DNA from: Candidatus Saccharimonadota bacterium
GTDB taxonomy: Bacteria; Patescibacteriota; Saccharimonadia; Saccharimonadales; Saccharimonadaceae
NCBI GenBank assembly: GCA_017480035.1
Contig: JAFVBJ010000002.1
Location: forward strand, 124,001-188,000
Length of the DNA: 64,000 nt
Direction: 5' to 3'
Shown here: piece after piece, positions 16,245 to 25,879 of the stretch
Position numbering within the stretch: the first letter of the stretch is position 1
Layout of the letters: every line of letters starts with the position of its first letter
The notes under the pieces: model-generated
Seen by the model: the letters and a program-made list of their open reading frames with translations, nothing else
What the model was told of the DNA's origin: nothing
The model's database searches: none
Translations under genes and position numbers: made by a program

Positions 16245-17450
16245 CTAGCGATCTTCTTTGCCGTCCTCGAGCATGTCGTTAGCGCGACGAATCATTTCTT
16301 CAAATTCGTCAGTGCGAATGACGTAGACTGGTTTACTGCCTTCGGCAGCGATATTAGTGTGACGTTCTGGCATTTCACCAACATTTTTCTCGTCATCGAT
16401 AGCAAAACCGAGGTACTGAAGTTTTTGACAGACCATGCGGCGAATTTCGTCGGAGCGTTCGCCGATAGTTGCGGTAAAGACGATAGCATCGACGCCACCG
16501 AGCGAAGCGGCCATTTGGCCGATTGCGGATTGGATGCGGTAAACATAGAGCGCGTGAGCGAAAGTTCCTTTTTTGTCGCCTTCATCGCGGAGGTGGATGA
16601 TTTCGCGCATATCATCAGATTGGCCGGAAACACCAAGTAGACCGCACTGTTTATTCAAGTATTTCTCAAGAGCTTCGTCAGAAGCGATTTTAAGATTACG
16701 TTTCAAGGCGAGAGCGGCAGCTGGATCGATTGAGCCGCAGCGTGTCGACATCATAAGCCCCTCGAGCGGAGTGTAGCCCATCGTGGTGTCGTGGGACTTA
16801 CCGTCAAAGACTGCAGTTAAGCTAGAACCAGAACCAATATGGCAAACAATGAGTTTTTCTGGAAGGATTTCGGCAGATTTCATGTAGTTGACGATTGAGC
16901 CAACGGAGAGACCGTGATAACCCCAACGTTTGATATCGTATTTTTCGGCAGCATCTTGGTCGATGGCATAAGCTTTCATGAGTTCTGGGCGAGAATTATG
17001 GAAGCCAGAATCGGAAATTGTTAAGATTGGAGTGCCTTTGAATGATTTTGTGAAATGTTCGATTTCGCCTGCGACAACAGGAACGTGAAGTGGAGCTTTT
17101 TTCTTTGCGTCTTCGAGCTCTTTCAAACATTCTTCGTCAACGAAATGGTCGTGCGAGAAGTATTCGCCAGGAGCGGCGACGCGAGCAAGGATAGCGTCGA
17201 GTTTTGAGACACCGCCGAGATAGCCCTCGTTGGTTAAGATTTCTTCGATGTTTGCGACAGTCGAAGTGAGTGATTTGAAATCGGTCTTAATTTTTTTCTT
17301 TGTGTCATCTGCGCGTTTTAAGGTGCAGACGATTTCTTTGCCCTCAAATTCAAAATGGAGCGAACAAACGAGTTCAGAACCTTTGTAGAGAGCGTATTTG
17401 CGTGAAGAACTTCCAGGATTCGTAATCAGAATCAGGCGATCGTTATTCAT
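16245..17450 (-). CDS. ackA: Acetate kinase
   Basis: 401 residues, normal for AckA, which makes ATP and acetate from acetyl phosphate. Motifs seen: N-terminal ITNPGSSSRKY phosphate loop, HDTTMGYTPLEGLMMSTRCG, WGYHGLS and HIGSGSSLTAVFDG. Phosphotransacetylase is not in the window. GGAG lies before ATG in a leader of about 25 bases from a TATAAT box. This fits a fermentative, substrate-level ATP-making lifestyle. Confidence 0.95.
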   Translation of the reverse strand: MNNDRLILITNPGSSSRKYALYKGSELVCSLHFEFEGKEIVCTLKRADDTKKKIKTDFKSLTSTVANIEEILTNEGYLGGVSKLDAILARVAAPGEYFSHDHFVDEECLKELEDAKKKAPLHVPVVAGEIEHFTKSFKGTPILTISDSGFHNSRPELMKAYAIDQDAAEKYDIKRWGYHGLSVGSIVNYMKSAEILPEKLIVCHIGSGSSLTAVFDGKSHDTTMGYTPLEGLMMSTRCGSIDPAAALALKRNLKIASDEALEKYLNKQCGLLGVSGQSDDMREIIHLRDEGDKKGTFAHALYVYRIQSAIGQMAASLGGVDAIVFTATIGERSDEIRRMVCQKLQYLGFAIDDEKNVGEMPERHTNIAAEGSKPVYVIRTDEFEEMIRRANDMLEDGKEDR

Positions 17451-17523
17451 TTTTTCTCCTATTATTAACTTCTTTAATTATAACACAAAAAGGCTTAAAA
17501 ATCTCTTAAATTGAGGTTAAAAA

Positions 17524-18837
17524 TTATTCGTAGCGCAGAGCGTCGATTGGGTCTTTTTTGGCAGCTTTTAAGGCTGGGGCGGTGCCAGCAATGAAAGCAA
17601 TCAACATGATCATGATGACGATTGGAATGATGACTTCAGGCGTGAAGCTAACGAGGTTGAAAGTCGGGAATGGACTTAAGAATCCGCCTTCGGCGTGGAG
17701 TACGGTGTTAGCGCTATAGCCGATAATCATCGATGCGGCGATGCCGAAAATCGAACCCCAGAATCCGAGAGAGATAGCTTCGATTGAGAAACTAAGGAAG
17801 ATTTTTAGGCGGCTCATGCCGAGAGCTTTCATTAGGCCGATTTCGCGAGTGCGTTCCTGGACAGACATGAAGAGAGTGTTGATGATGCCGATAGCAGCAG
17901 CAATTAGCGCAATGATGCCGAAGATATTAAAGACGGCGAGAATGACATCAAAGAAAGTACGAATCATGCCAACAGTATCGTCGACAGTGATGAAGTTGTA
18001 GCCGGAGCCGATTTCTTTGAAAGCGGCGCGGATGTCTTCAATTTTTGCTGGGTCGACGTCACCGACAGCAAAGACTGTGGCGAGTTGTTCTTCTGGGATA
18101 CCTTCGTTGATTAATTCGTATAATCTCGCGTCGAGAGCGCGATTGATGTGTAAATCTCCGTCCATCGTGAGTACGCCTGGCGCTTGGACGCCGACGATTT
18201 TGGCTTTGACGATGGCGAGACAATCTGATGAAGTGTAGCATTTTAGTGTTTGTTTTGCTGTGATTTCAACGGTTTTATTGAGTGCATCTTCAGCAGAACC
18301 GAGGCCGAGAGGTTTGAGCCAGTCTTCATTGATGATGATTTCGTATTCAGTCTCAGTCTCGTCATCAGTCATGCGTCCGGCAGACAAATCAACATTCATG
18401 GTCGAGGCCGGGAAGTATTCGAGCGAGACATTATATTTTTTCTCGGCTCCTTCAAGACGCATCCATTCAGTTGTGAGAACGTGAAAAACTTCGAGATTTT
18501 TTACGCCATCGACTTTTTTCATGGCTTCAAAATCTTCGTCGGAAATCACAGCGGACATCATACTGCCAGTTTTTTCATTATATTCGGTGACTTTTTCGCC
18601 GCTCTGCATCATGGCGGCGACTTGTTCTGACGCGGCAGCCGGCATGACTTCGATGAAGCCGTCTCCACCAATCGAGCTAACTTGTTTGTCGATAAAATCG
18701 TTGACGCCGGCGTTGATAGCAGAGTTTAAGATGATAGTAAAGCTACCAACGAAAATTGCGAGAATAGTAAGGAATGTGCGAACTTTGTTTCGAAGAAGAT
18801 TTTTGTTTGCAGTGGTGATCAAATCTGAAGTTTTCAT
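17524..18837 (-). CDS. MacB-type ABC transporter permease
   Basis: 437 residues. It has an N-terminal membrane segment (17-40), a large extracytoplasmic MacB periplasmic-core-like domain (about 45-290), and three C-terminal membrane segments of the FtsX fold (about 305-335, 355-385, 400-425) with the cytoplasmic QERTREIGLMKALGMS. Such permeases work with a LolD/MacB-like ATPase as mechanotransmission exporters of peptides, lipoproteins or drugs. It overlaps the ATPase gene by one base, forming an operon. The cargo is unknown. Confidence 0.9.
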   Translation of the reverse strand: MKTSDLITTANKNLLRNKVRTFLTILAIFVGSFTIILNSAINAGVNDFIDKQVSSIGGDGFIEVMPAAASEQVAAMMQSGEKVTEYNEKTGSMMSAVISDEDFEAMKKVDGVKNLEVFHVLTTEWMRLEGAEKKYNVSLEYFPASTMNVDLSAGRMTDDETETEYEIIINEDWLKPLGLGSAEDALNKTVEITAKQTLKCYTSSDCLAIVKAKIVGVQAPGVLTMDGDLHINRALDARLYELINEGIPEEQLATVFAVGDVDPAKIEDIRAAFKEIGSGYNFITVDDTVGMIRTFFDVILAVFNIFGIIALIAAAIGIINTLFMSVQERTREIGLMKALGMSRLKIFLSFSIEAISLGFWGSIFGIAASMIIGYSANTVLHAEGGFLSPFPTFNLVSFTPEVIIPIVIMIMLIAFIAGTAPALKAAKKDPIDALRYE

Positions 18838-19625
18838 TATCTATCCTCCTTCATGCCTTCTCTGATTGCGGTACGACGAATATAGCCAGCTTTTTGTTTC
18901 GATTCTTTAACAATTTCGCCGTCAACGATGCGAATTTGGCGATCGCAAAGTGCCGCAAGGTCTTCGTCATGAGTGACGATAATAAGAGTAGTTCCCTTCT
19001 TATTTAAACCAAAAAGTAAATCGATAATTTTCTTTCCGGTGCCGGAATCGAGGTTGCCAGTTGGTTCGTCGGCGAAGATAATTTTTGGATTATTAACGAT
19101 TGCGCGAGCGATGCAGACACGTTGTTTTTGTCCGCCAGAAAGATTTGTTGCTTTGTTCTTGGCTTTATTCTCGAGATCTACGATATCAAGAGCTTTTAGA
19201 GCTAATTTTTTGCGTTTAAAACGGCTGATTTTACCAATTTTTAACGGGAGCAGGACGTTTTCGAGCACAGAATCGTTGGCGTTCATGAAAAATTGTTGGA
19301 AGACGAATCCAAAATATTTATTACGTAGACGATTTAATTTTTTACCCTTTAATTTGTTTGCGTTAATTCCGAGCACTTTAATAGTTCCGGAAGTTGGTTT
19401 GTCGAGAAGTGCCATGAGGTGCATCAAAGTTGATTTGCCAGAGCCAGATTTTCCGATAATCGCAACCGATTCACCCGGGAAGATTTTTAGATTGATATTA
19501 TCGAGCGCTTTGAAAGCAGTGCTTTTTTTGCCGTAAGTTTTTGATAAATGGCTGACTTCGATCACTGGGAAAGATTCGGCAACTTTTTTCCCTGCCGGAG
19601 TAGCTTTGAGATTTGAAGTTTTCAT
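18837..19625 (-). CDS. MacB/LolD-type ABC transporter ATP-binding protein
   Basis: 262 residues. Walker [11 protein letters not shown]-loop FVFQQFFM, signature LSGGQKQR, Walker [15 protein letters not shown] and H-loop THDE are all present, so it should be an active ATPase. The N-terminal about 25 residues and a 30-residue C-terminal basic tail ([20 protein letters not shown]) extend the usual 225-residue core. The -10 box TATAAT at 19635-19640 ends nine bases before ATG, without a Shine-Dalgarno site. It is first in the operon with the permease. Confidence 0.93.
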   Translation of the reverse strand: MKTSNLKATPAGKKVAESFPVIEVSHLSKTYGKKSTAFKALDNINLKIFPGESVAIIGKSGSGKSTLMHLMALLDKPTSGTIKVLGINANKLKGKKLNRLRNKYFGFVFQQFFMNANDSVLENVLLPLKIGKISRFKRKKLALKALDIVDLENKAKNKATNLSGGQKQRVCIARAIVNNPKIIFADEPTGNLDSGTGKKIIDLLFGLNKKGTTLIIVTHDEDLAALCDRQIRIVDGEIVKESKQKAGYIRRTAIREGMKEDR

Positions 19626-19643
19626 ACAGTATATATTATAGCA

Positions 19644-20867
19644 CTATTTGAGGAGCGAGAAGGCTTTTTCGAGCTGTGGGTCTTCGCCTTTGTTGATTTG
19701 CTCGTAAGTGCGTTCAACTTCGACGTCTGGAGTGATGCCGGTTTTGTTGATGCCGGTGCCATTTGGGGTATACCAGTGAGCAGAAGTGACTTTTAAGAGC
19801 GAGCCATCGTCTAATGTTAATAGGCTTTGGACGACGCCTTTGCCGTAGCTGGTTTCACCGACAACAGTGGCTTTTTCATAATCTTTTAATGCGCCAACGA
19901 CGATTTCTGAAGCAGAAGCGGTGGTTTGGTTGATTAAGACGATAGTTTTTATGTCTTTCAAAATAGCGGAGCCGCGGGTGGCATAGAGACTGCTGCTGCC
20001 GGAGACTTTCGACTGTTGCCCGAGAACTTTATCACCATCAAGCCAAAGACTGAGCATGGTTTGAGCGGCATTAACATAGCCGCCACCGTTGTTTCGAAGG
20101 TCGACGATTATGCCTTTGACGTTTTTGTCGACAGCTTCTTTGGCGAGGTTTTTGACGAGTGTGCCGGTGTCTTTTGAAAAACGATAGACTGAGAGAATTG
20201 CGATGTTATCTTTATATTCGATGTCGGCAGAGACGTTGTTGATTTTTTCACGTTTCAATTCAAAGTCGAGTTTTTTATTGTTTCTAACGACGGTGAGTTT
20301 AAGGGTAGAACCTTCTGCACCACGAAGTTTTTGGGCGACAGTTTCGACGTCTTCTTGCCAGACTTCTTTGTCGTCGATAGCGTAGATGATGTCGCCAGCA
20401 AGGATGCCAGCGCGGCGAGCCGGGTTGTCTGGAAGCGTGCGGATGACACGAACATAGTCTTCACGTTTAGCAACAGAAACGCCAATGCCGGCTTCGTCAA
20501 TGTTACCAGAAAGAGCGTCTTGGTAATCGGAAGCTTCTTCGGCGGTCATGTATTCAGTATAAACATCGCCAACGGCTTCAACCATGCCTTTTTTAGCACC
20601 TTCGACGAGCGTTTCTTTGTCGATGTCGCCGTCGTAATTTTCTTTGAGCGAATTATAAAGGGTCTGGACGGATTTTAAGTCGAGTGAATCAGTTGAGTTT
20701 TTAAAACCGAGATATGGTTTAAAACCGGAGAAAATTCCTTCCCAGTTTAAGCCAATATAAAAACCAATCGCGAGTGTTACTAGGCAGCCAACAACGGTTG
20801 TGCCGAGTGTAACTTCGGTGATTTTTTTGTGCGGTTTTTGAGTTTCTTTGTCTTGCAGTTTATCCAT
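19644..20867 (-). CDS. S41 family C-terminal processing peptidase (CtpA-like)
   Basis: 407 residues. A membrane segment (about 22-42) anchors it outside the cell. A PDZ domain follows (about 110-185), then the S41 fold with the Ser in TTASASEIVVGAL and the Lys in ETSYGKGVVQ, the serine/lysine dyad of the family. The family trims secreted proteins and, in many bacteria, peptidoglycan hydrolases. It lies next to the CHAP hydrolase-like gene, so that protein is a reasonable substrate. This is inference. The -10 box TAAAAT (20874-20879) ends six bases before ATG, predicting a leaderless mRNA. Confidence 0.93.
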   Translation of the reverse strand: MDKLQDKETQKPHKKITEVTLGTTVVGCLVTLAIGFYIGLNWEGIFSGFKPYLGFKNSTDSLDLKSVQTLYNSLKENYDGDIDKETLVEGAKKGMVEAVGDVYTEYMTAEEASDYQDALSGNIDEAGIGVSVAKREDYVRVIRTLPDNPARRAGILAGDIIYAIDDKEVWQEDVETVAQKLRGAEGSTLKLTVVRNNKKLDFELKREKINNVSADIEYKDNIAILSVYRFSKDTGTLVKNLAKEAVDKNVKGIIVDLRNNGGGYVNAAQTMLSLWLDGDKVLGQQSKVSGSSSLYATRGSAILKDIKTIVLINQTTASASEIVVGALKDYEKATVVGETSYGKGVVQSLLTLDDGSLLKVTSAHWYTPNGTGINKTGITPDVEVERTYEQINKGEDPQLEKAFSLLK

Positions 20868-20886
20868 TATTTTATTTTACCACGAT

Positions 20887-22017
20887 TTAGGAGAAATGAA
20901 TGAACCAAAGTCCAGAAGTTGAGACGCCGATGCGGTAGCCAAAGTCACCGGCTTTGTGTGAAGCGGAAGAGTAGGAGTTGTTGTATTCAGAAAGATTGAT
21001 TGTGCCGTTTGGATTAACGCCTTCGACCCACATCGCATGCCCCCATGCGCCAGAAGTCGAGATGGCAACGGAGCCAGCTTCTGGGGTATGGTCGACAGTA
21101 TAGCCGAGACGGCGAGCAGTGTTGTGCCACTGATTAGCGTTGCCCCAAGCGGAGATACGGATGCCATAGCGCTCAAAGACTTTCCAACCAGTGTAGCTGA
21201 CGCACTGGCAGACATAACCGCCATAGAAACTATATTTCAAGTTGTCTTGCGGACAGTTGTTGCGTTTCGGGTAGGTGTTCGTACCATCGCCGATAGCACC
21301 GGTGCTGTTAGCTTTGCGGATGGCTTCAGCGATTTCAGCTTCCTTGACTTTACGAGCGGCAGCTGATTCGGCGGCATAGGCGGCTTCGTTGGCACGATAA
21401 ACGGCAACGAGTTCCTCTTCGCGACGTTTAGTTTCTTCGATAGCTTGTTGTTGAATTTCTTGATCGGCAATTACGCGATCAACCTCTTTTTTCTGAGCTT
21501 CGAGGTCTTTTTTCAGGCTTTCGACCATCTGGGTTGCGAAACTGATTTGGTCGCGAGTTGAATCGAGACGAGTTTGACGTTCGGCGTAGTCGGAAATCGA
21601 GTTGGACGATGCAAGCACCATTAATTCGTCAGTATCGCCTTCGAGATACATACTAATAATCATGTCGGCGAGAGCATCTTTTTGGATTTCAAGTTTTTTT
21701 GTGTTTTCTTCGATTTGTTTTTGGAGATCTTCGGCTTTCGCACGGTTTGCAACAATGCGAGCTTGGTACATTCTGATTTCTTCGTTCAAGCGGTTAATTT
21801 CGCCATCGAGCGTGTCAGCTTCTTTGGCTGCATTGTTAGCTTTTTCAGAAGCTTCCTTTTCAGCTGCTTCGGCTTCCTTACAACGGTCGGTTGTACACCA
21901 GCTAACTGCAAGCGTATCGACGGAGCTGATGATGCCATAAAAAGTGCTGGCTGTGACGACGGTTGCGGTCAAGCCGGCAAGGAGACGTTTACTGAATTTT
22001 TCTTTTGAGGTTTTCAT
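20887..22017 (-). CDS. PcsB-like secreted protein: coiled coil + CHAP domain
   Basis: 376 residues. A signal peptide or anchor (about 10-38) is followed by a long heptad-rich coiled coil (about 45-235; EINRLNEEIRMYQARI, EDLQKQIEENTKKLEI). A C-terminal CHAP amidase/endopeptidase domain (about 255-370) has a catalytic-type cysteine in YVCQCVSY and histidine in GAWGHAMWVEG. This is the architecture of PcsB, the peptidoglycan hydrolase controlled by FtsEX in streptococci. It lies 65 bases after ftsX but has its own TATAAT promoter and AGGAG. That context supports a division-site cell-wall hydrolase. Confidence 0.88.
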   Translation of the reverse strand: MKTSKEKFSKRLLAGLTATVVTASTFYGIISSVDTLAVSWCTTDRCKEAEAAEKEASEKANNAAKEADTLDGEINRLNEEIRMYQARIVANRAKAEDLQKQIEENTKKLEIQKDALADMIISMYLEGDTDELMVLASSNSISDYAERQTRLDSTRDQISFATQMVESLKKDLEAQKKEVDRVIADQEIQQQAIEETKRREEELVAVYRANEAAYAAESAAARKVKEAEIAEAIRKANSTGAIGDGTNTYPKRNNCPQDNLKYSFYGGYVCQCVSYTGWKVFERYGIRISAWGNANQWHNTARRLGYTVDHTPEAGSVAISTSGAWGHAMWVEGVNPNGTINLSEYNNSYSSASHKAGDFGYRIGVSTSGLWFIHFS

Positions 22018-22082
22018 TTTGGGATACTCCTAATACTATTATAGCATTAGCGGAATCAGTGTCAACTATTTAGAAATGAAAC

Positions 22083-23099
22083 TTAGAATTTTTTGAGGTA
22101 TTTCTTAATAGCGAGACGAGCGGAAATGAGTGTGATGATGATACCGGTGCCAATCAGGACGATGAAAAGTAGGACAATGTTCTTCGGGTCGGCGAGGAAT
22201 TCATTGACGGCATCGACAGAAATTTCGTAGGCTTTCAGATTTGGCGCGAGCGCGTTGTAGCTAATAAGACCGATTGTGCCGGCGATGATGCCAGCTGCGA
22301 TACCGGAAATCATAGCTTCGACGAGGAATGGACCGCGAATGAAACTGTTGTCAGCGCCAACAAGTTTTTCCATATAGATTTCTTCAGAGCGGCTGTAGAT
22401 TGCCATACGGATTGTGTTGAAAATTACGAGAGTCGAGATGATAATGAAGAGAATTGAGAGAGCGCCGCCGCCTTTAGTGGCAATATTAGCCCAACTGGAA
22501 ATGGTAGCGATAGCGGAGCTATTCGTGTCGTAAGTCGGAGCTTTATCTTTATCTTTGCTGATGTTTTCTTGGAATTCTTCGTCAGTATTGACAATAGTTT
22601 TGATGCCGTCGAGATTATCTGTGTCGTAGACTTTGATACGCATGGCGGCAGGTTGTTTCTTGATGAAAACTTCTTCACCAACGATGTCGATGGTGTTTAA
22701 CATGTTTTGGTCATCTTTGGTGACGTATTCTTGTTTTAGCTTTTCAAATTCTTCTTCGGAAGTTGAATATTCGACGGATTTGACGTTGTCGTTTTGCTTT
22801 AAGGTGCTTGCCATGCTGGCGAGATCGGATTTACTGGTGCCAGGCTCAAAGAATACGGAAATATCAATTTTTTGGCGCATAGCGTCGGCGGTCGAATTTA
22901 AGACTGCACCAGCAACGACTGTGGCGAGAAGAAGAATGAGTGTGAGCGAAGCGACGATAGTTGCGGTGATTGAAAGCCAAATGTTGCGCCCAAAACCGAT
23001 TGCGCCATACTTAAAAATACGACCGAGTTGACGGAAAAAATGACGATTCGTACTTTTTATCATCGATTTTAGGCGACTGGTGGTTTTTGCTTTGCTCAT
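22083..23099 (-). CDS. ftsX: Cell-division ABC-type permease FtsX
   Basis: 338 residues. The N-terminal cytoplasmic part and TM1 (about 40-70) are followed by an extracytoplasmic loop (about 75-210; SVFFEPGTSKSDLASM), then three TMs ending NIVLLFIVLIGTGIIITLI. This is the FtsX topology. FtsX with FtsE transmits a division signal to cell-wall hydrolases outside. The start overlaps ftsE by four bases. The PcsB-like gene follows directly and is the likely client. Confidence 0.94.
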   Translation of the reverse strand: MSKAKTTSRLKSMIKSTNRHFFRQLGRIFKYGAIGFGRNIWLSITATIVASLTLILLLATVVAGAVLNSTADAMRQKIDISVFFEPGTSKSDLASMASTLKQNDNVKSVEYSTSEEEFEKLKQEYVTKDDQNMLNTIDIVGEEVFIKKQPAAMRIKVYDTDNLDGIKTIVNTDEEFQENISKDKDKAPTYDTNSSAIATISSWANIATKGGGALSILFIIISTLVIFNTIRMAIYSRSEEIYMEKLVGADNSFIRGPFLVEAMISGIAAGIIAGTIGLISYNALAPNLKAYEISVDAVNEFLADPKNIVLLFIVLIGTGIIITLISARLAIKKYLKKF

Positions 23100-23911
23100 T
23101 GGATTAATTTCCTTTTTCTCGGTGGATTTTCTTTGCCGGCATTATTTACGCGGCTGTCTTTATAGAGGTAAGTTTCAGGATGTAAGTGGCCTGGTTGTGG
23201 CAGAGAGATGCCATCGTTGTCGCCGTCGAGACGGTAAATGCCGTGATCTTTTTGGTCGGAGACCATTTTGCCGTCACGCAGAGTAATCACGCGTTTTTTC
23301 AAGTGATTGACAGCGTTGGCGTCATGAGTTGTGACGAGAACAGTTGTGCCGTAATCATTGATTTTTTGAAGCAGGTCGAGAATGCCGCGTCCGGTTTCGA
23401 CGTCGAGGTTGCCGGTCGGCTCATCTGCGATTAAGATTTTTGGTTGACGAGCGACGGCGCGAGCAATCGAGGTACGCTGTCTTTGTCCGCCGGAAATATT
23501 GTCCGGGAATTTATATGCAACATCGGTCAGTTCGACGAGGTCGAGGACTTTCGGGACGGTGCGTTCGATTTCGCGATTGCTCATTCCAGCAATTTCGAGT
23601 GCGAAAGCGACGTTTTCATAAACGGTACGAGTCGGGAGAAGCTTGAAATCTTGGAAAACAACTCCGATACGACGACGATAATGTGGGATGTGGCGTTTTT
23701 TAACGTAATCAAGATCGATACCGCCGATGATGATTTTGCCGTCGTCTGGGATTTCTTCTTTGGTAATCATTTTAATCAAAGTAGACTTGCCGGCGCCGGA
23801 TTTTCCGACTAAGAAAACGAATTCGTTTGCTTCAATATGGAAAGAAACGTTGTCGAGAGCAGGGTGCTTATCTCTAGGATAAGATTTCGTGACATGATCG
23901 AACAATATCAT
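23096..23911 (-). CDS. ftsE: Cell-division ATP-binding protein FtsE
   Basis: 271 residues. Walker A GKSGAGKST, signature ISGGQRQR, Walker [13 protein letters not shown] and a switch THDAN identify an ABC ATPase; the FtsE branch is shown by MILFDHVTKSYPRDKHPALDNVSF and the neighbour ftsX. A C-terminal tail of about 45 residues (from KDHGIYRLDGDNDGIS) exceeds typical FtsE length. The -10 box TAAAAT at 23918-23923 ends six bases before ATG, predicting a leaderless mRNA. Confidence 0.95.
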   Translation of the reverse strand: MILFDHVTKSYPRDKHPALDNVSFHIEANEFVFLVGKSGAGKSTLIKMITKEEIPDDGKIIIGGIDLDYVKKRHIPHYRRRIGVVFQDFKLLPTRTVYENVAFALEIAGMSNREIERTVPKVLDLVELTDVAYKFPDNISGGQRQRTSIARAVARQPKILIADEPTGNLDVETGRGILDLLQKINDYGTTVLVTTHDANAVNHLKKRVITLRDGKMVSDQKDHGIYRLDGDNDGISLPQPGHLHPETYLYKDSRVNNAGKENPPRKRKLIQ

Positions 23912-23936
23912 GAATATATTTTAACATAAGAAAAAT

Positions 23937-24048
23937 AAAAATACAAAAAATAGCATCTCTGCGGTAGCGCTCCGGGGTTCGCTCCGCTCACGTCCCAGGG
24001 CGCTAGCCCAAGTCTTACTACCGCAGAGATGCTATTTTTTGTATTTTT
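23937..24048. repeat. 31-bp perfect inverted repeat with structured 50-base loop
   Basis: Arms 23937-23967 and 24018-24048 are perfect complements (core GCATCTCTGCGGTAG). The 50-base centre is GC-rich and holds a small hairpin GGGC-TAGC-GCCC and a repeated CGGAGCG. On the minus strand it starts right after the prfB stop and ends in a T-rich arm, so it can end prfB transcription. Its length and perfection are far beyond the other terminators here. A small mobile repeat is possible. Confidence 0.8.
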
Positions 24049-25133
24049 TATTCTTTACCTAAAATATATTCAAGGTATGAGTCGATGAAGCCCTGAATTT
24101 TGCCGTCAAGGACCGAGTCGGCGTCGGTTTCTTCGTATTTTGTACGAGTATCCTTGACTAGTTTGTATGGCTGGAGAACGTAATTTCGGATTTGTTGTCC
24201 CCATTTGGCAGATTCACCAGCACGAAGCTCGGAAAGACTCTCGGCTTTTTGTTCGAGTTTCATCTGGACGAGTTTTGCTTTCAAAATTTCCATCGCAGTG
24301 TCTTTGTTTGCGTGTTGGCTGCGTTCATTTTGGATGGCGACAACGATGCCGGTTGGAAGATGTGTAATACGGACGGCGGAGTCGGTAGTGTTGACACCTT
24401 GGCCGCCGTGGCCGGAGGCGTGATAAACGTCAATGCGTAAATCTTTTTCATCGATTTCGATATTGTTTTCGGCGTTCATGACCGGGAGAACTTCAACAAG
24501 GCTGAATGAAGTTTGGCGGAGATTATCGGCGTTAAATGGGCTAAGGCGAACGAGACGATGAACGCCGTGTTCTGATTTTAGATTGCCATAAGCATTTGTG
24601 CCGGAAATCTCATAAACTGCAGTTTTGATTCCTGCTTCTTCGCCAGTTTGACGTTCGATGAGTTTTGCGGAGAAATTATTTTTTTCAAAAAAACGAAGAT
24701 ACATGCGTTCAAGCATACCTGCCCAATCCATCGCTTCAGTGCCACCAACGCCGGCGGTAATGCGAAGAATTGCATCGCTCGAGTCGAATTCGCCGGTAAA
24801 TCGGAGCGCTTTTTTGAGCTTTTCGAGTTCTTGCTCCATCGCGAAAAGTTGAGAATCAATTTCGGCTTCTAAATCTTTTTCGTTCAGTGCGATAATTTCG
24901 GCGAGGTCGGAACTTTGGGTTTTTAACATTTGCCACGGATGAATTTCATCTTCAAGGCGAGAGAGTTCCATGTTTTTGTTTTTAGCGTCTTCGGGATTTT
25001 TCCAAATATCAGGATTTGTGACGATTTTTTCGAGCATGGAAAATTTCTCGATTTTCTCATCGAGTTTTAATTTTGTCCAAGCATCATTCAAATTTTCCGC
25101 CAGATTTTTCAGGCGTTTTTCGTTTTCGTTCAT
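24048..25133 (-). CDS. prfB: Peptide chain release factor 2
   Basis: 361 residues in one uninterrupted frame. The recognition tripeptide SPF (about 199-201, in VRLSPFNADN) is the RF2 form reading UGA and UAA, and SGHGGQGVN (about 243) carries the catalytic GGQ. Many bacteria need a programmed +1 frameshift near codon 25 of prfB; no such break is present here. With RF1 also encoded (49631), UGA must be a stop codon in this genome. The -10 box TATAAT at 25143-25148 lies nine bases before ATG. Confidence 0.96.
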   Translation of the reverse strand: MNENEKRLKNLAENLNDAWTKLKLDEKIEKFSMLEKIVTNPDIWKNPEDAKNKNMELSRLEDEIHPWQMLKTQSSDLAEIIALNEKDLEAEIDSQLFAMEQELEKLKKALRFTGEFDSSDAILRITAGVGGTEAMDWAGMLERMYLRFFEKNNFSAKLIERQTGEEAGIKTAVYEISGTNAYGNLKSEHGVHRLVRLSPFNADNLRQTSFSLVEVLPVMNAENNIEIDEKDLRIDVYHASGHGGQGVNTTDSAVRITHLPTGIVVAIQNERSQHANKDTAMEILKAKLVQMKLEQKAESLSELRAGESAKWGQQIRNYVLQPYKLVKDTRTKYEETDADSVLDGKIQGFIDSYLEYILGKE

Positions 25134-25143
25134 ATCTTCTTAA

Positions 25144-25746
25144 TTATATCATATTAGGGAAAAATTTGACGCCGAGAGTGATGAGCGCGGTGAGAACGAG
25201 ATAGCTAACGGCGGATTTTGGCTTGAATTTGTTGTTGCCGGAGATGACGAGATAGAAGATGAATCCACCCAGGATTTTAGTGATGATTTCTGGCGTGAAG
25301 CTAAAATTATTGATAGTCTCGATAGCGCCTTCAATTCCCTGCCCGGTGTAGAGTGCGGGAAGAAGACTGACGCTGGCGTAGCGAATGAAATCACGCGTAG
25401 CGGAGCGCCCGAGATATGCAATATAACCAGTGATGATGCCGGCGATGATTGCAGGAATGATAAAATAGCCAAAATTGTCGATAAAATACCAGTCACCATT
25501 CCCTTTGACGACTTCGGAGGTATAGTAAGTGGCGCCAGTGACGAGCAAAGTGATTGTAGCGACAATGACGGAATCTTTTGCCCAGCGTCGGATTGGGAGA
25601 TTGAAAGCCATCAAGAAGGCAGGTAGAAGCCAAATAATCTTCGTTTCAACTAAAAATTGCCAATCTTCTGGTAAATATTTGCCGGCGATATGGGTCAAAA
25701 GTCCAAAAAGGATGCCAACAACGATTGATTCGAGGATTTTTCTCAT
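25144..25746 (-). CDS. Unknown membrane protein (200 aa)
   Basis: I do not recognise this protein. Six hydrophobic segments alternate with short loops (about 5-20, 35-50, 60-80, 90-115, 150-170, 180-197), with no catalytic motif seen. The -10 box TAAAAT (25753-25758) has a TG extension and ends six bases before ATG, so the mRNA is predicted leaderless. It lies upstream of prfB on the same strand, with prfB carrying its own promoter in the gap. It may be a channel or carrier, but nothing proves it. Confidence 0.7.
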   Translation of the reverse strand: MRKILESIVVGILFGLLTHIAGKYLPEDWQFLVETKIIWLLPAFLMAFNLPIRRWAKDSVIVATITLLVTGATYYTSEVVKGNGDWYFIDNFGYFIIPAIIAGIITGYIAYLGRSATRDFIRYASVSLLPALYTGQGIEGAIETINNFSFTPEIITKILGGFIFYLVISGNNKFKPKSAVSYLVLTALITLGVKFFPNMI

Positions 25747-25804
25747 GCTTATATTTTATCACGGGTTGAAATATTTAGAAAATAGTGGTAGAATTATATG
25801 GTAT

Positions 25805-25879
25805 TAGGCCGTCGCCAAGTGGTAAGGCAATGGGTTTTGGTCCCGTCATTCGCAGGTTCGAATCCTGCCGGCCTAGCCA
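25805..25879 (+). tRNA. trnQ: tRNA-Gln (anticodon TTG)
   Basis: Acceptor TAGGCCG (25805-25811) pairs fully with CGGCCTA (25869-25875), followed by discriminator G and encoded CCA (25877-25879). The anticodon arm ATGGG-TTTTGGT-CCCGT reads TTG, and the T arm is GCAGG-TTCGAAT-CCTGC. All arms are sound. Confidence 0.96.

Noticed and set aside
24048..25133. Programmed frameshift in prfB
   Set aside because: The coding frame is continuous from ATG 25133 to the stop; no in-frame UGA is present.
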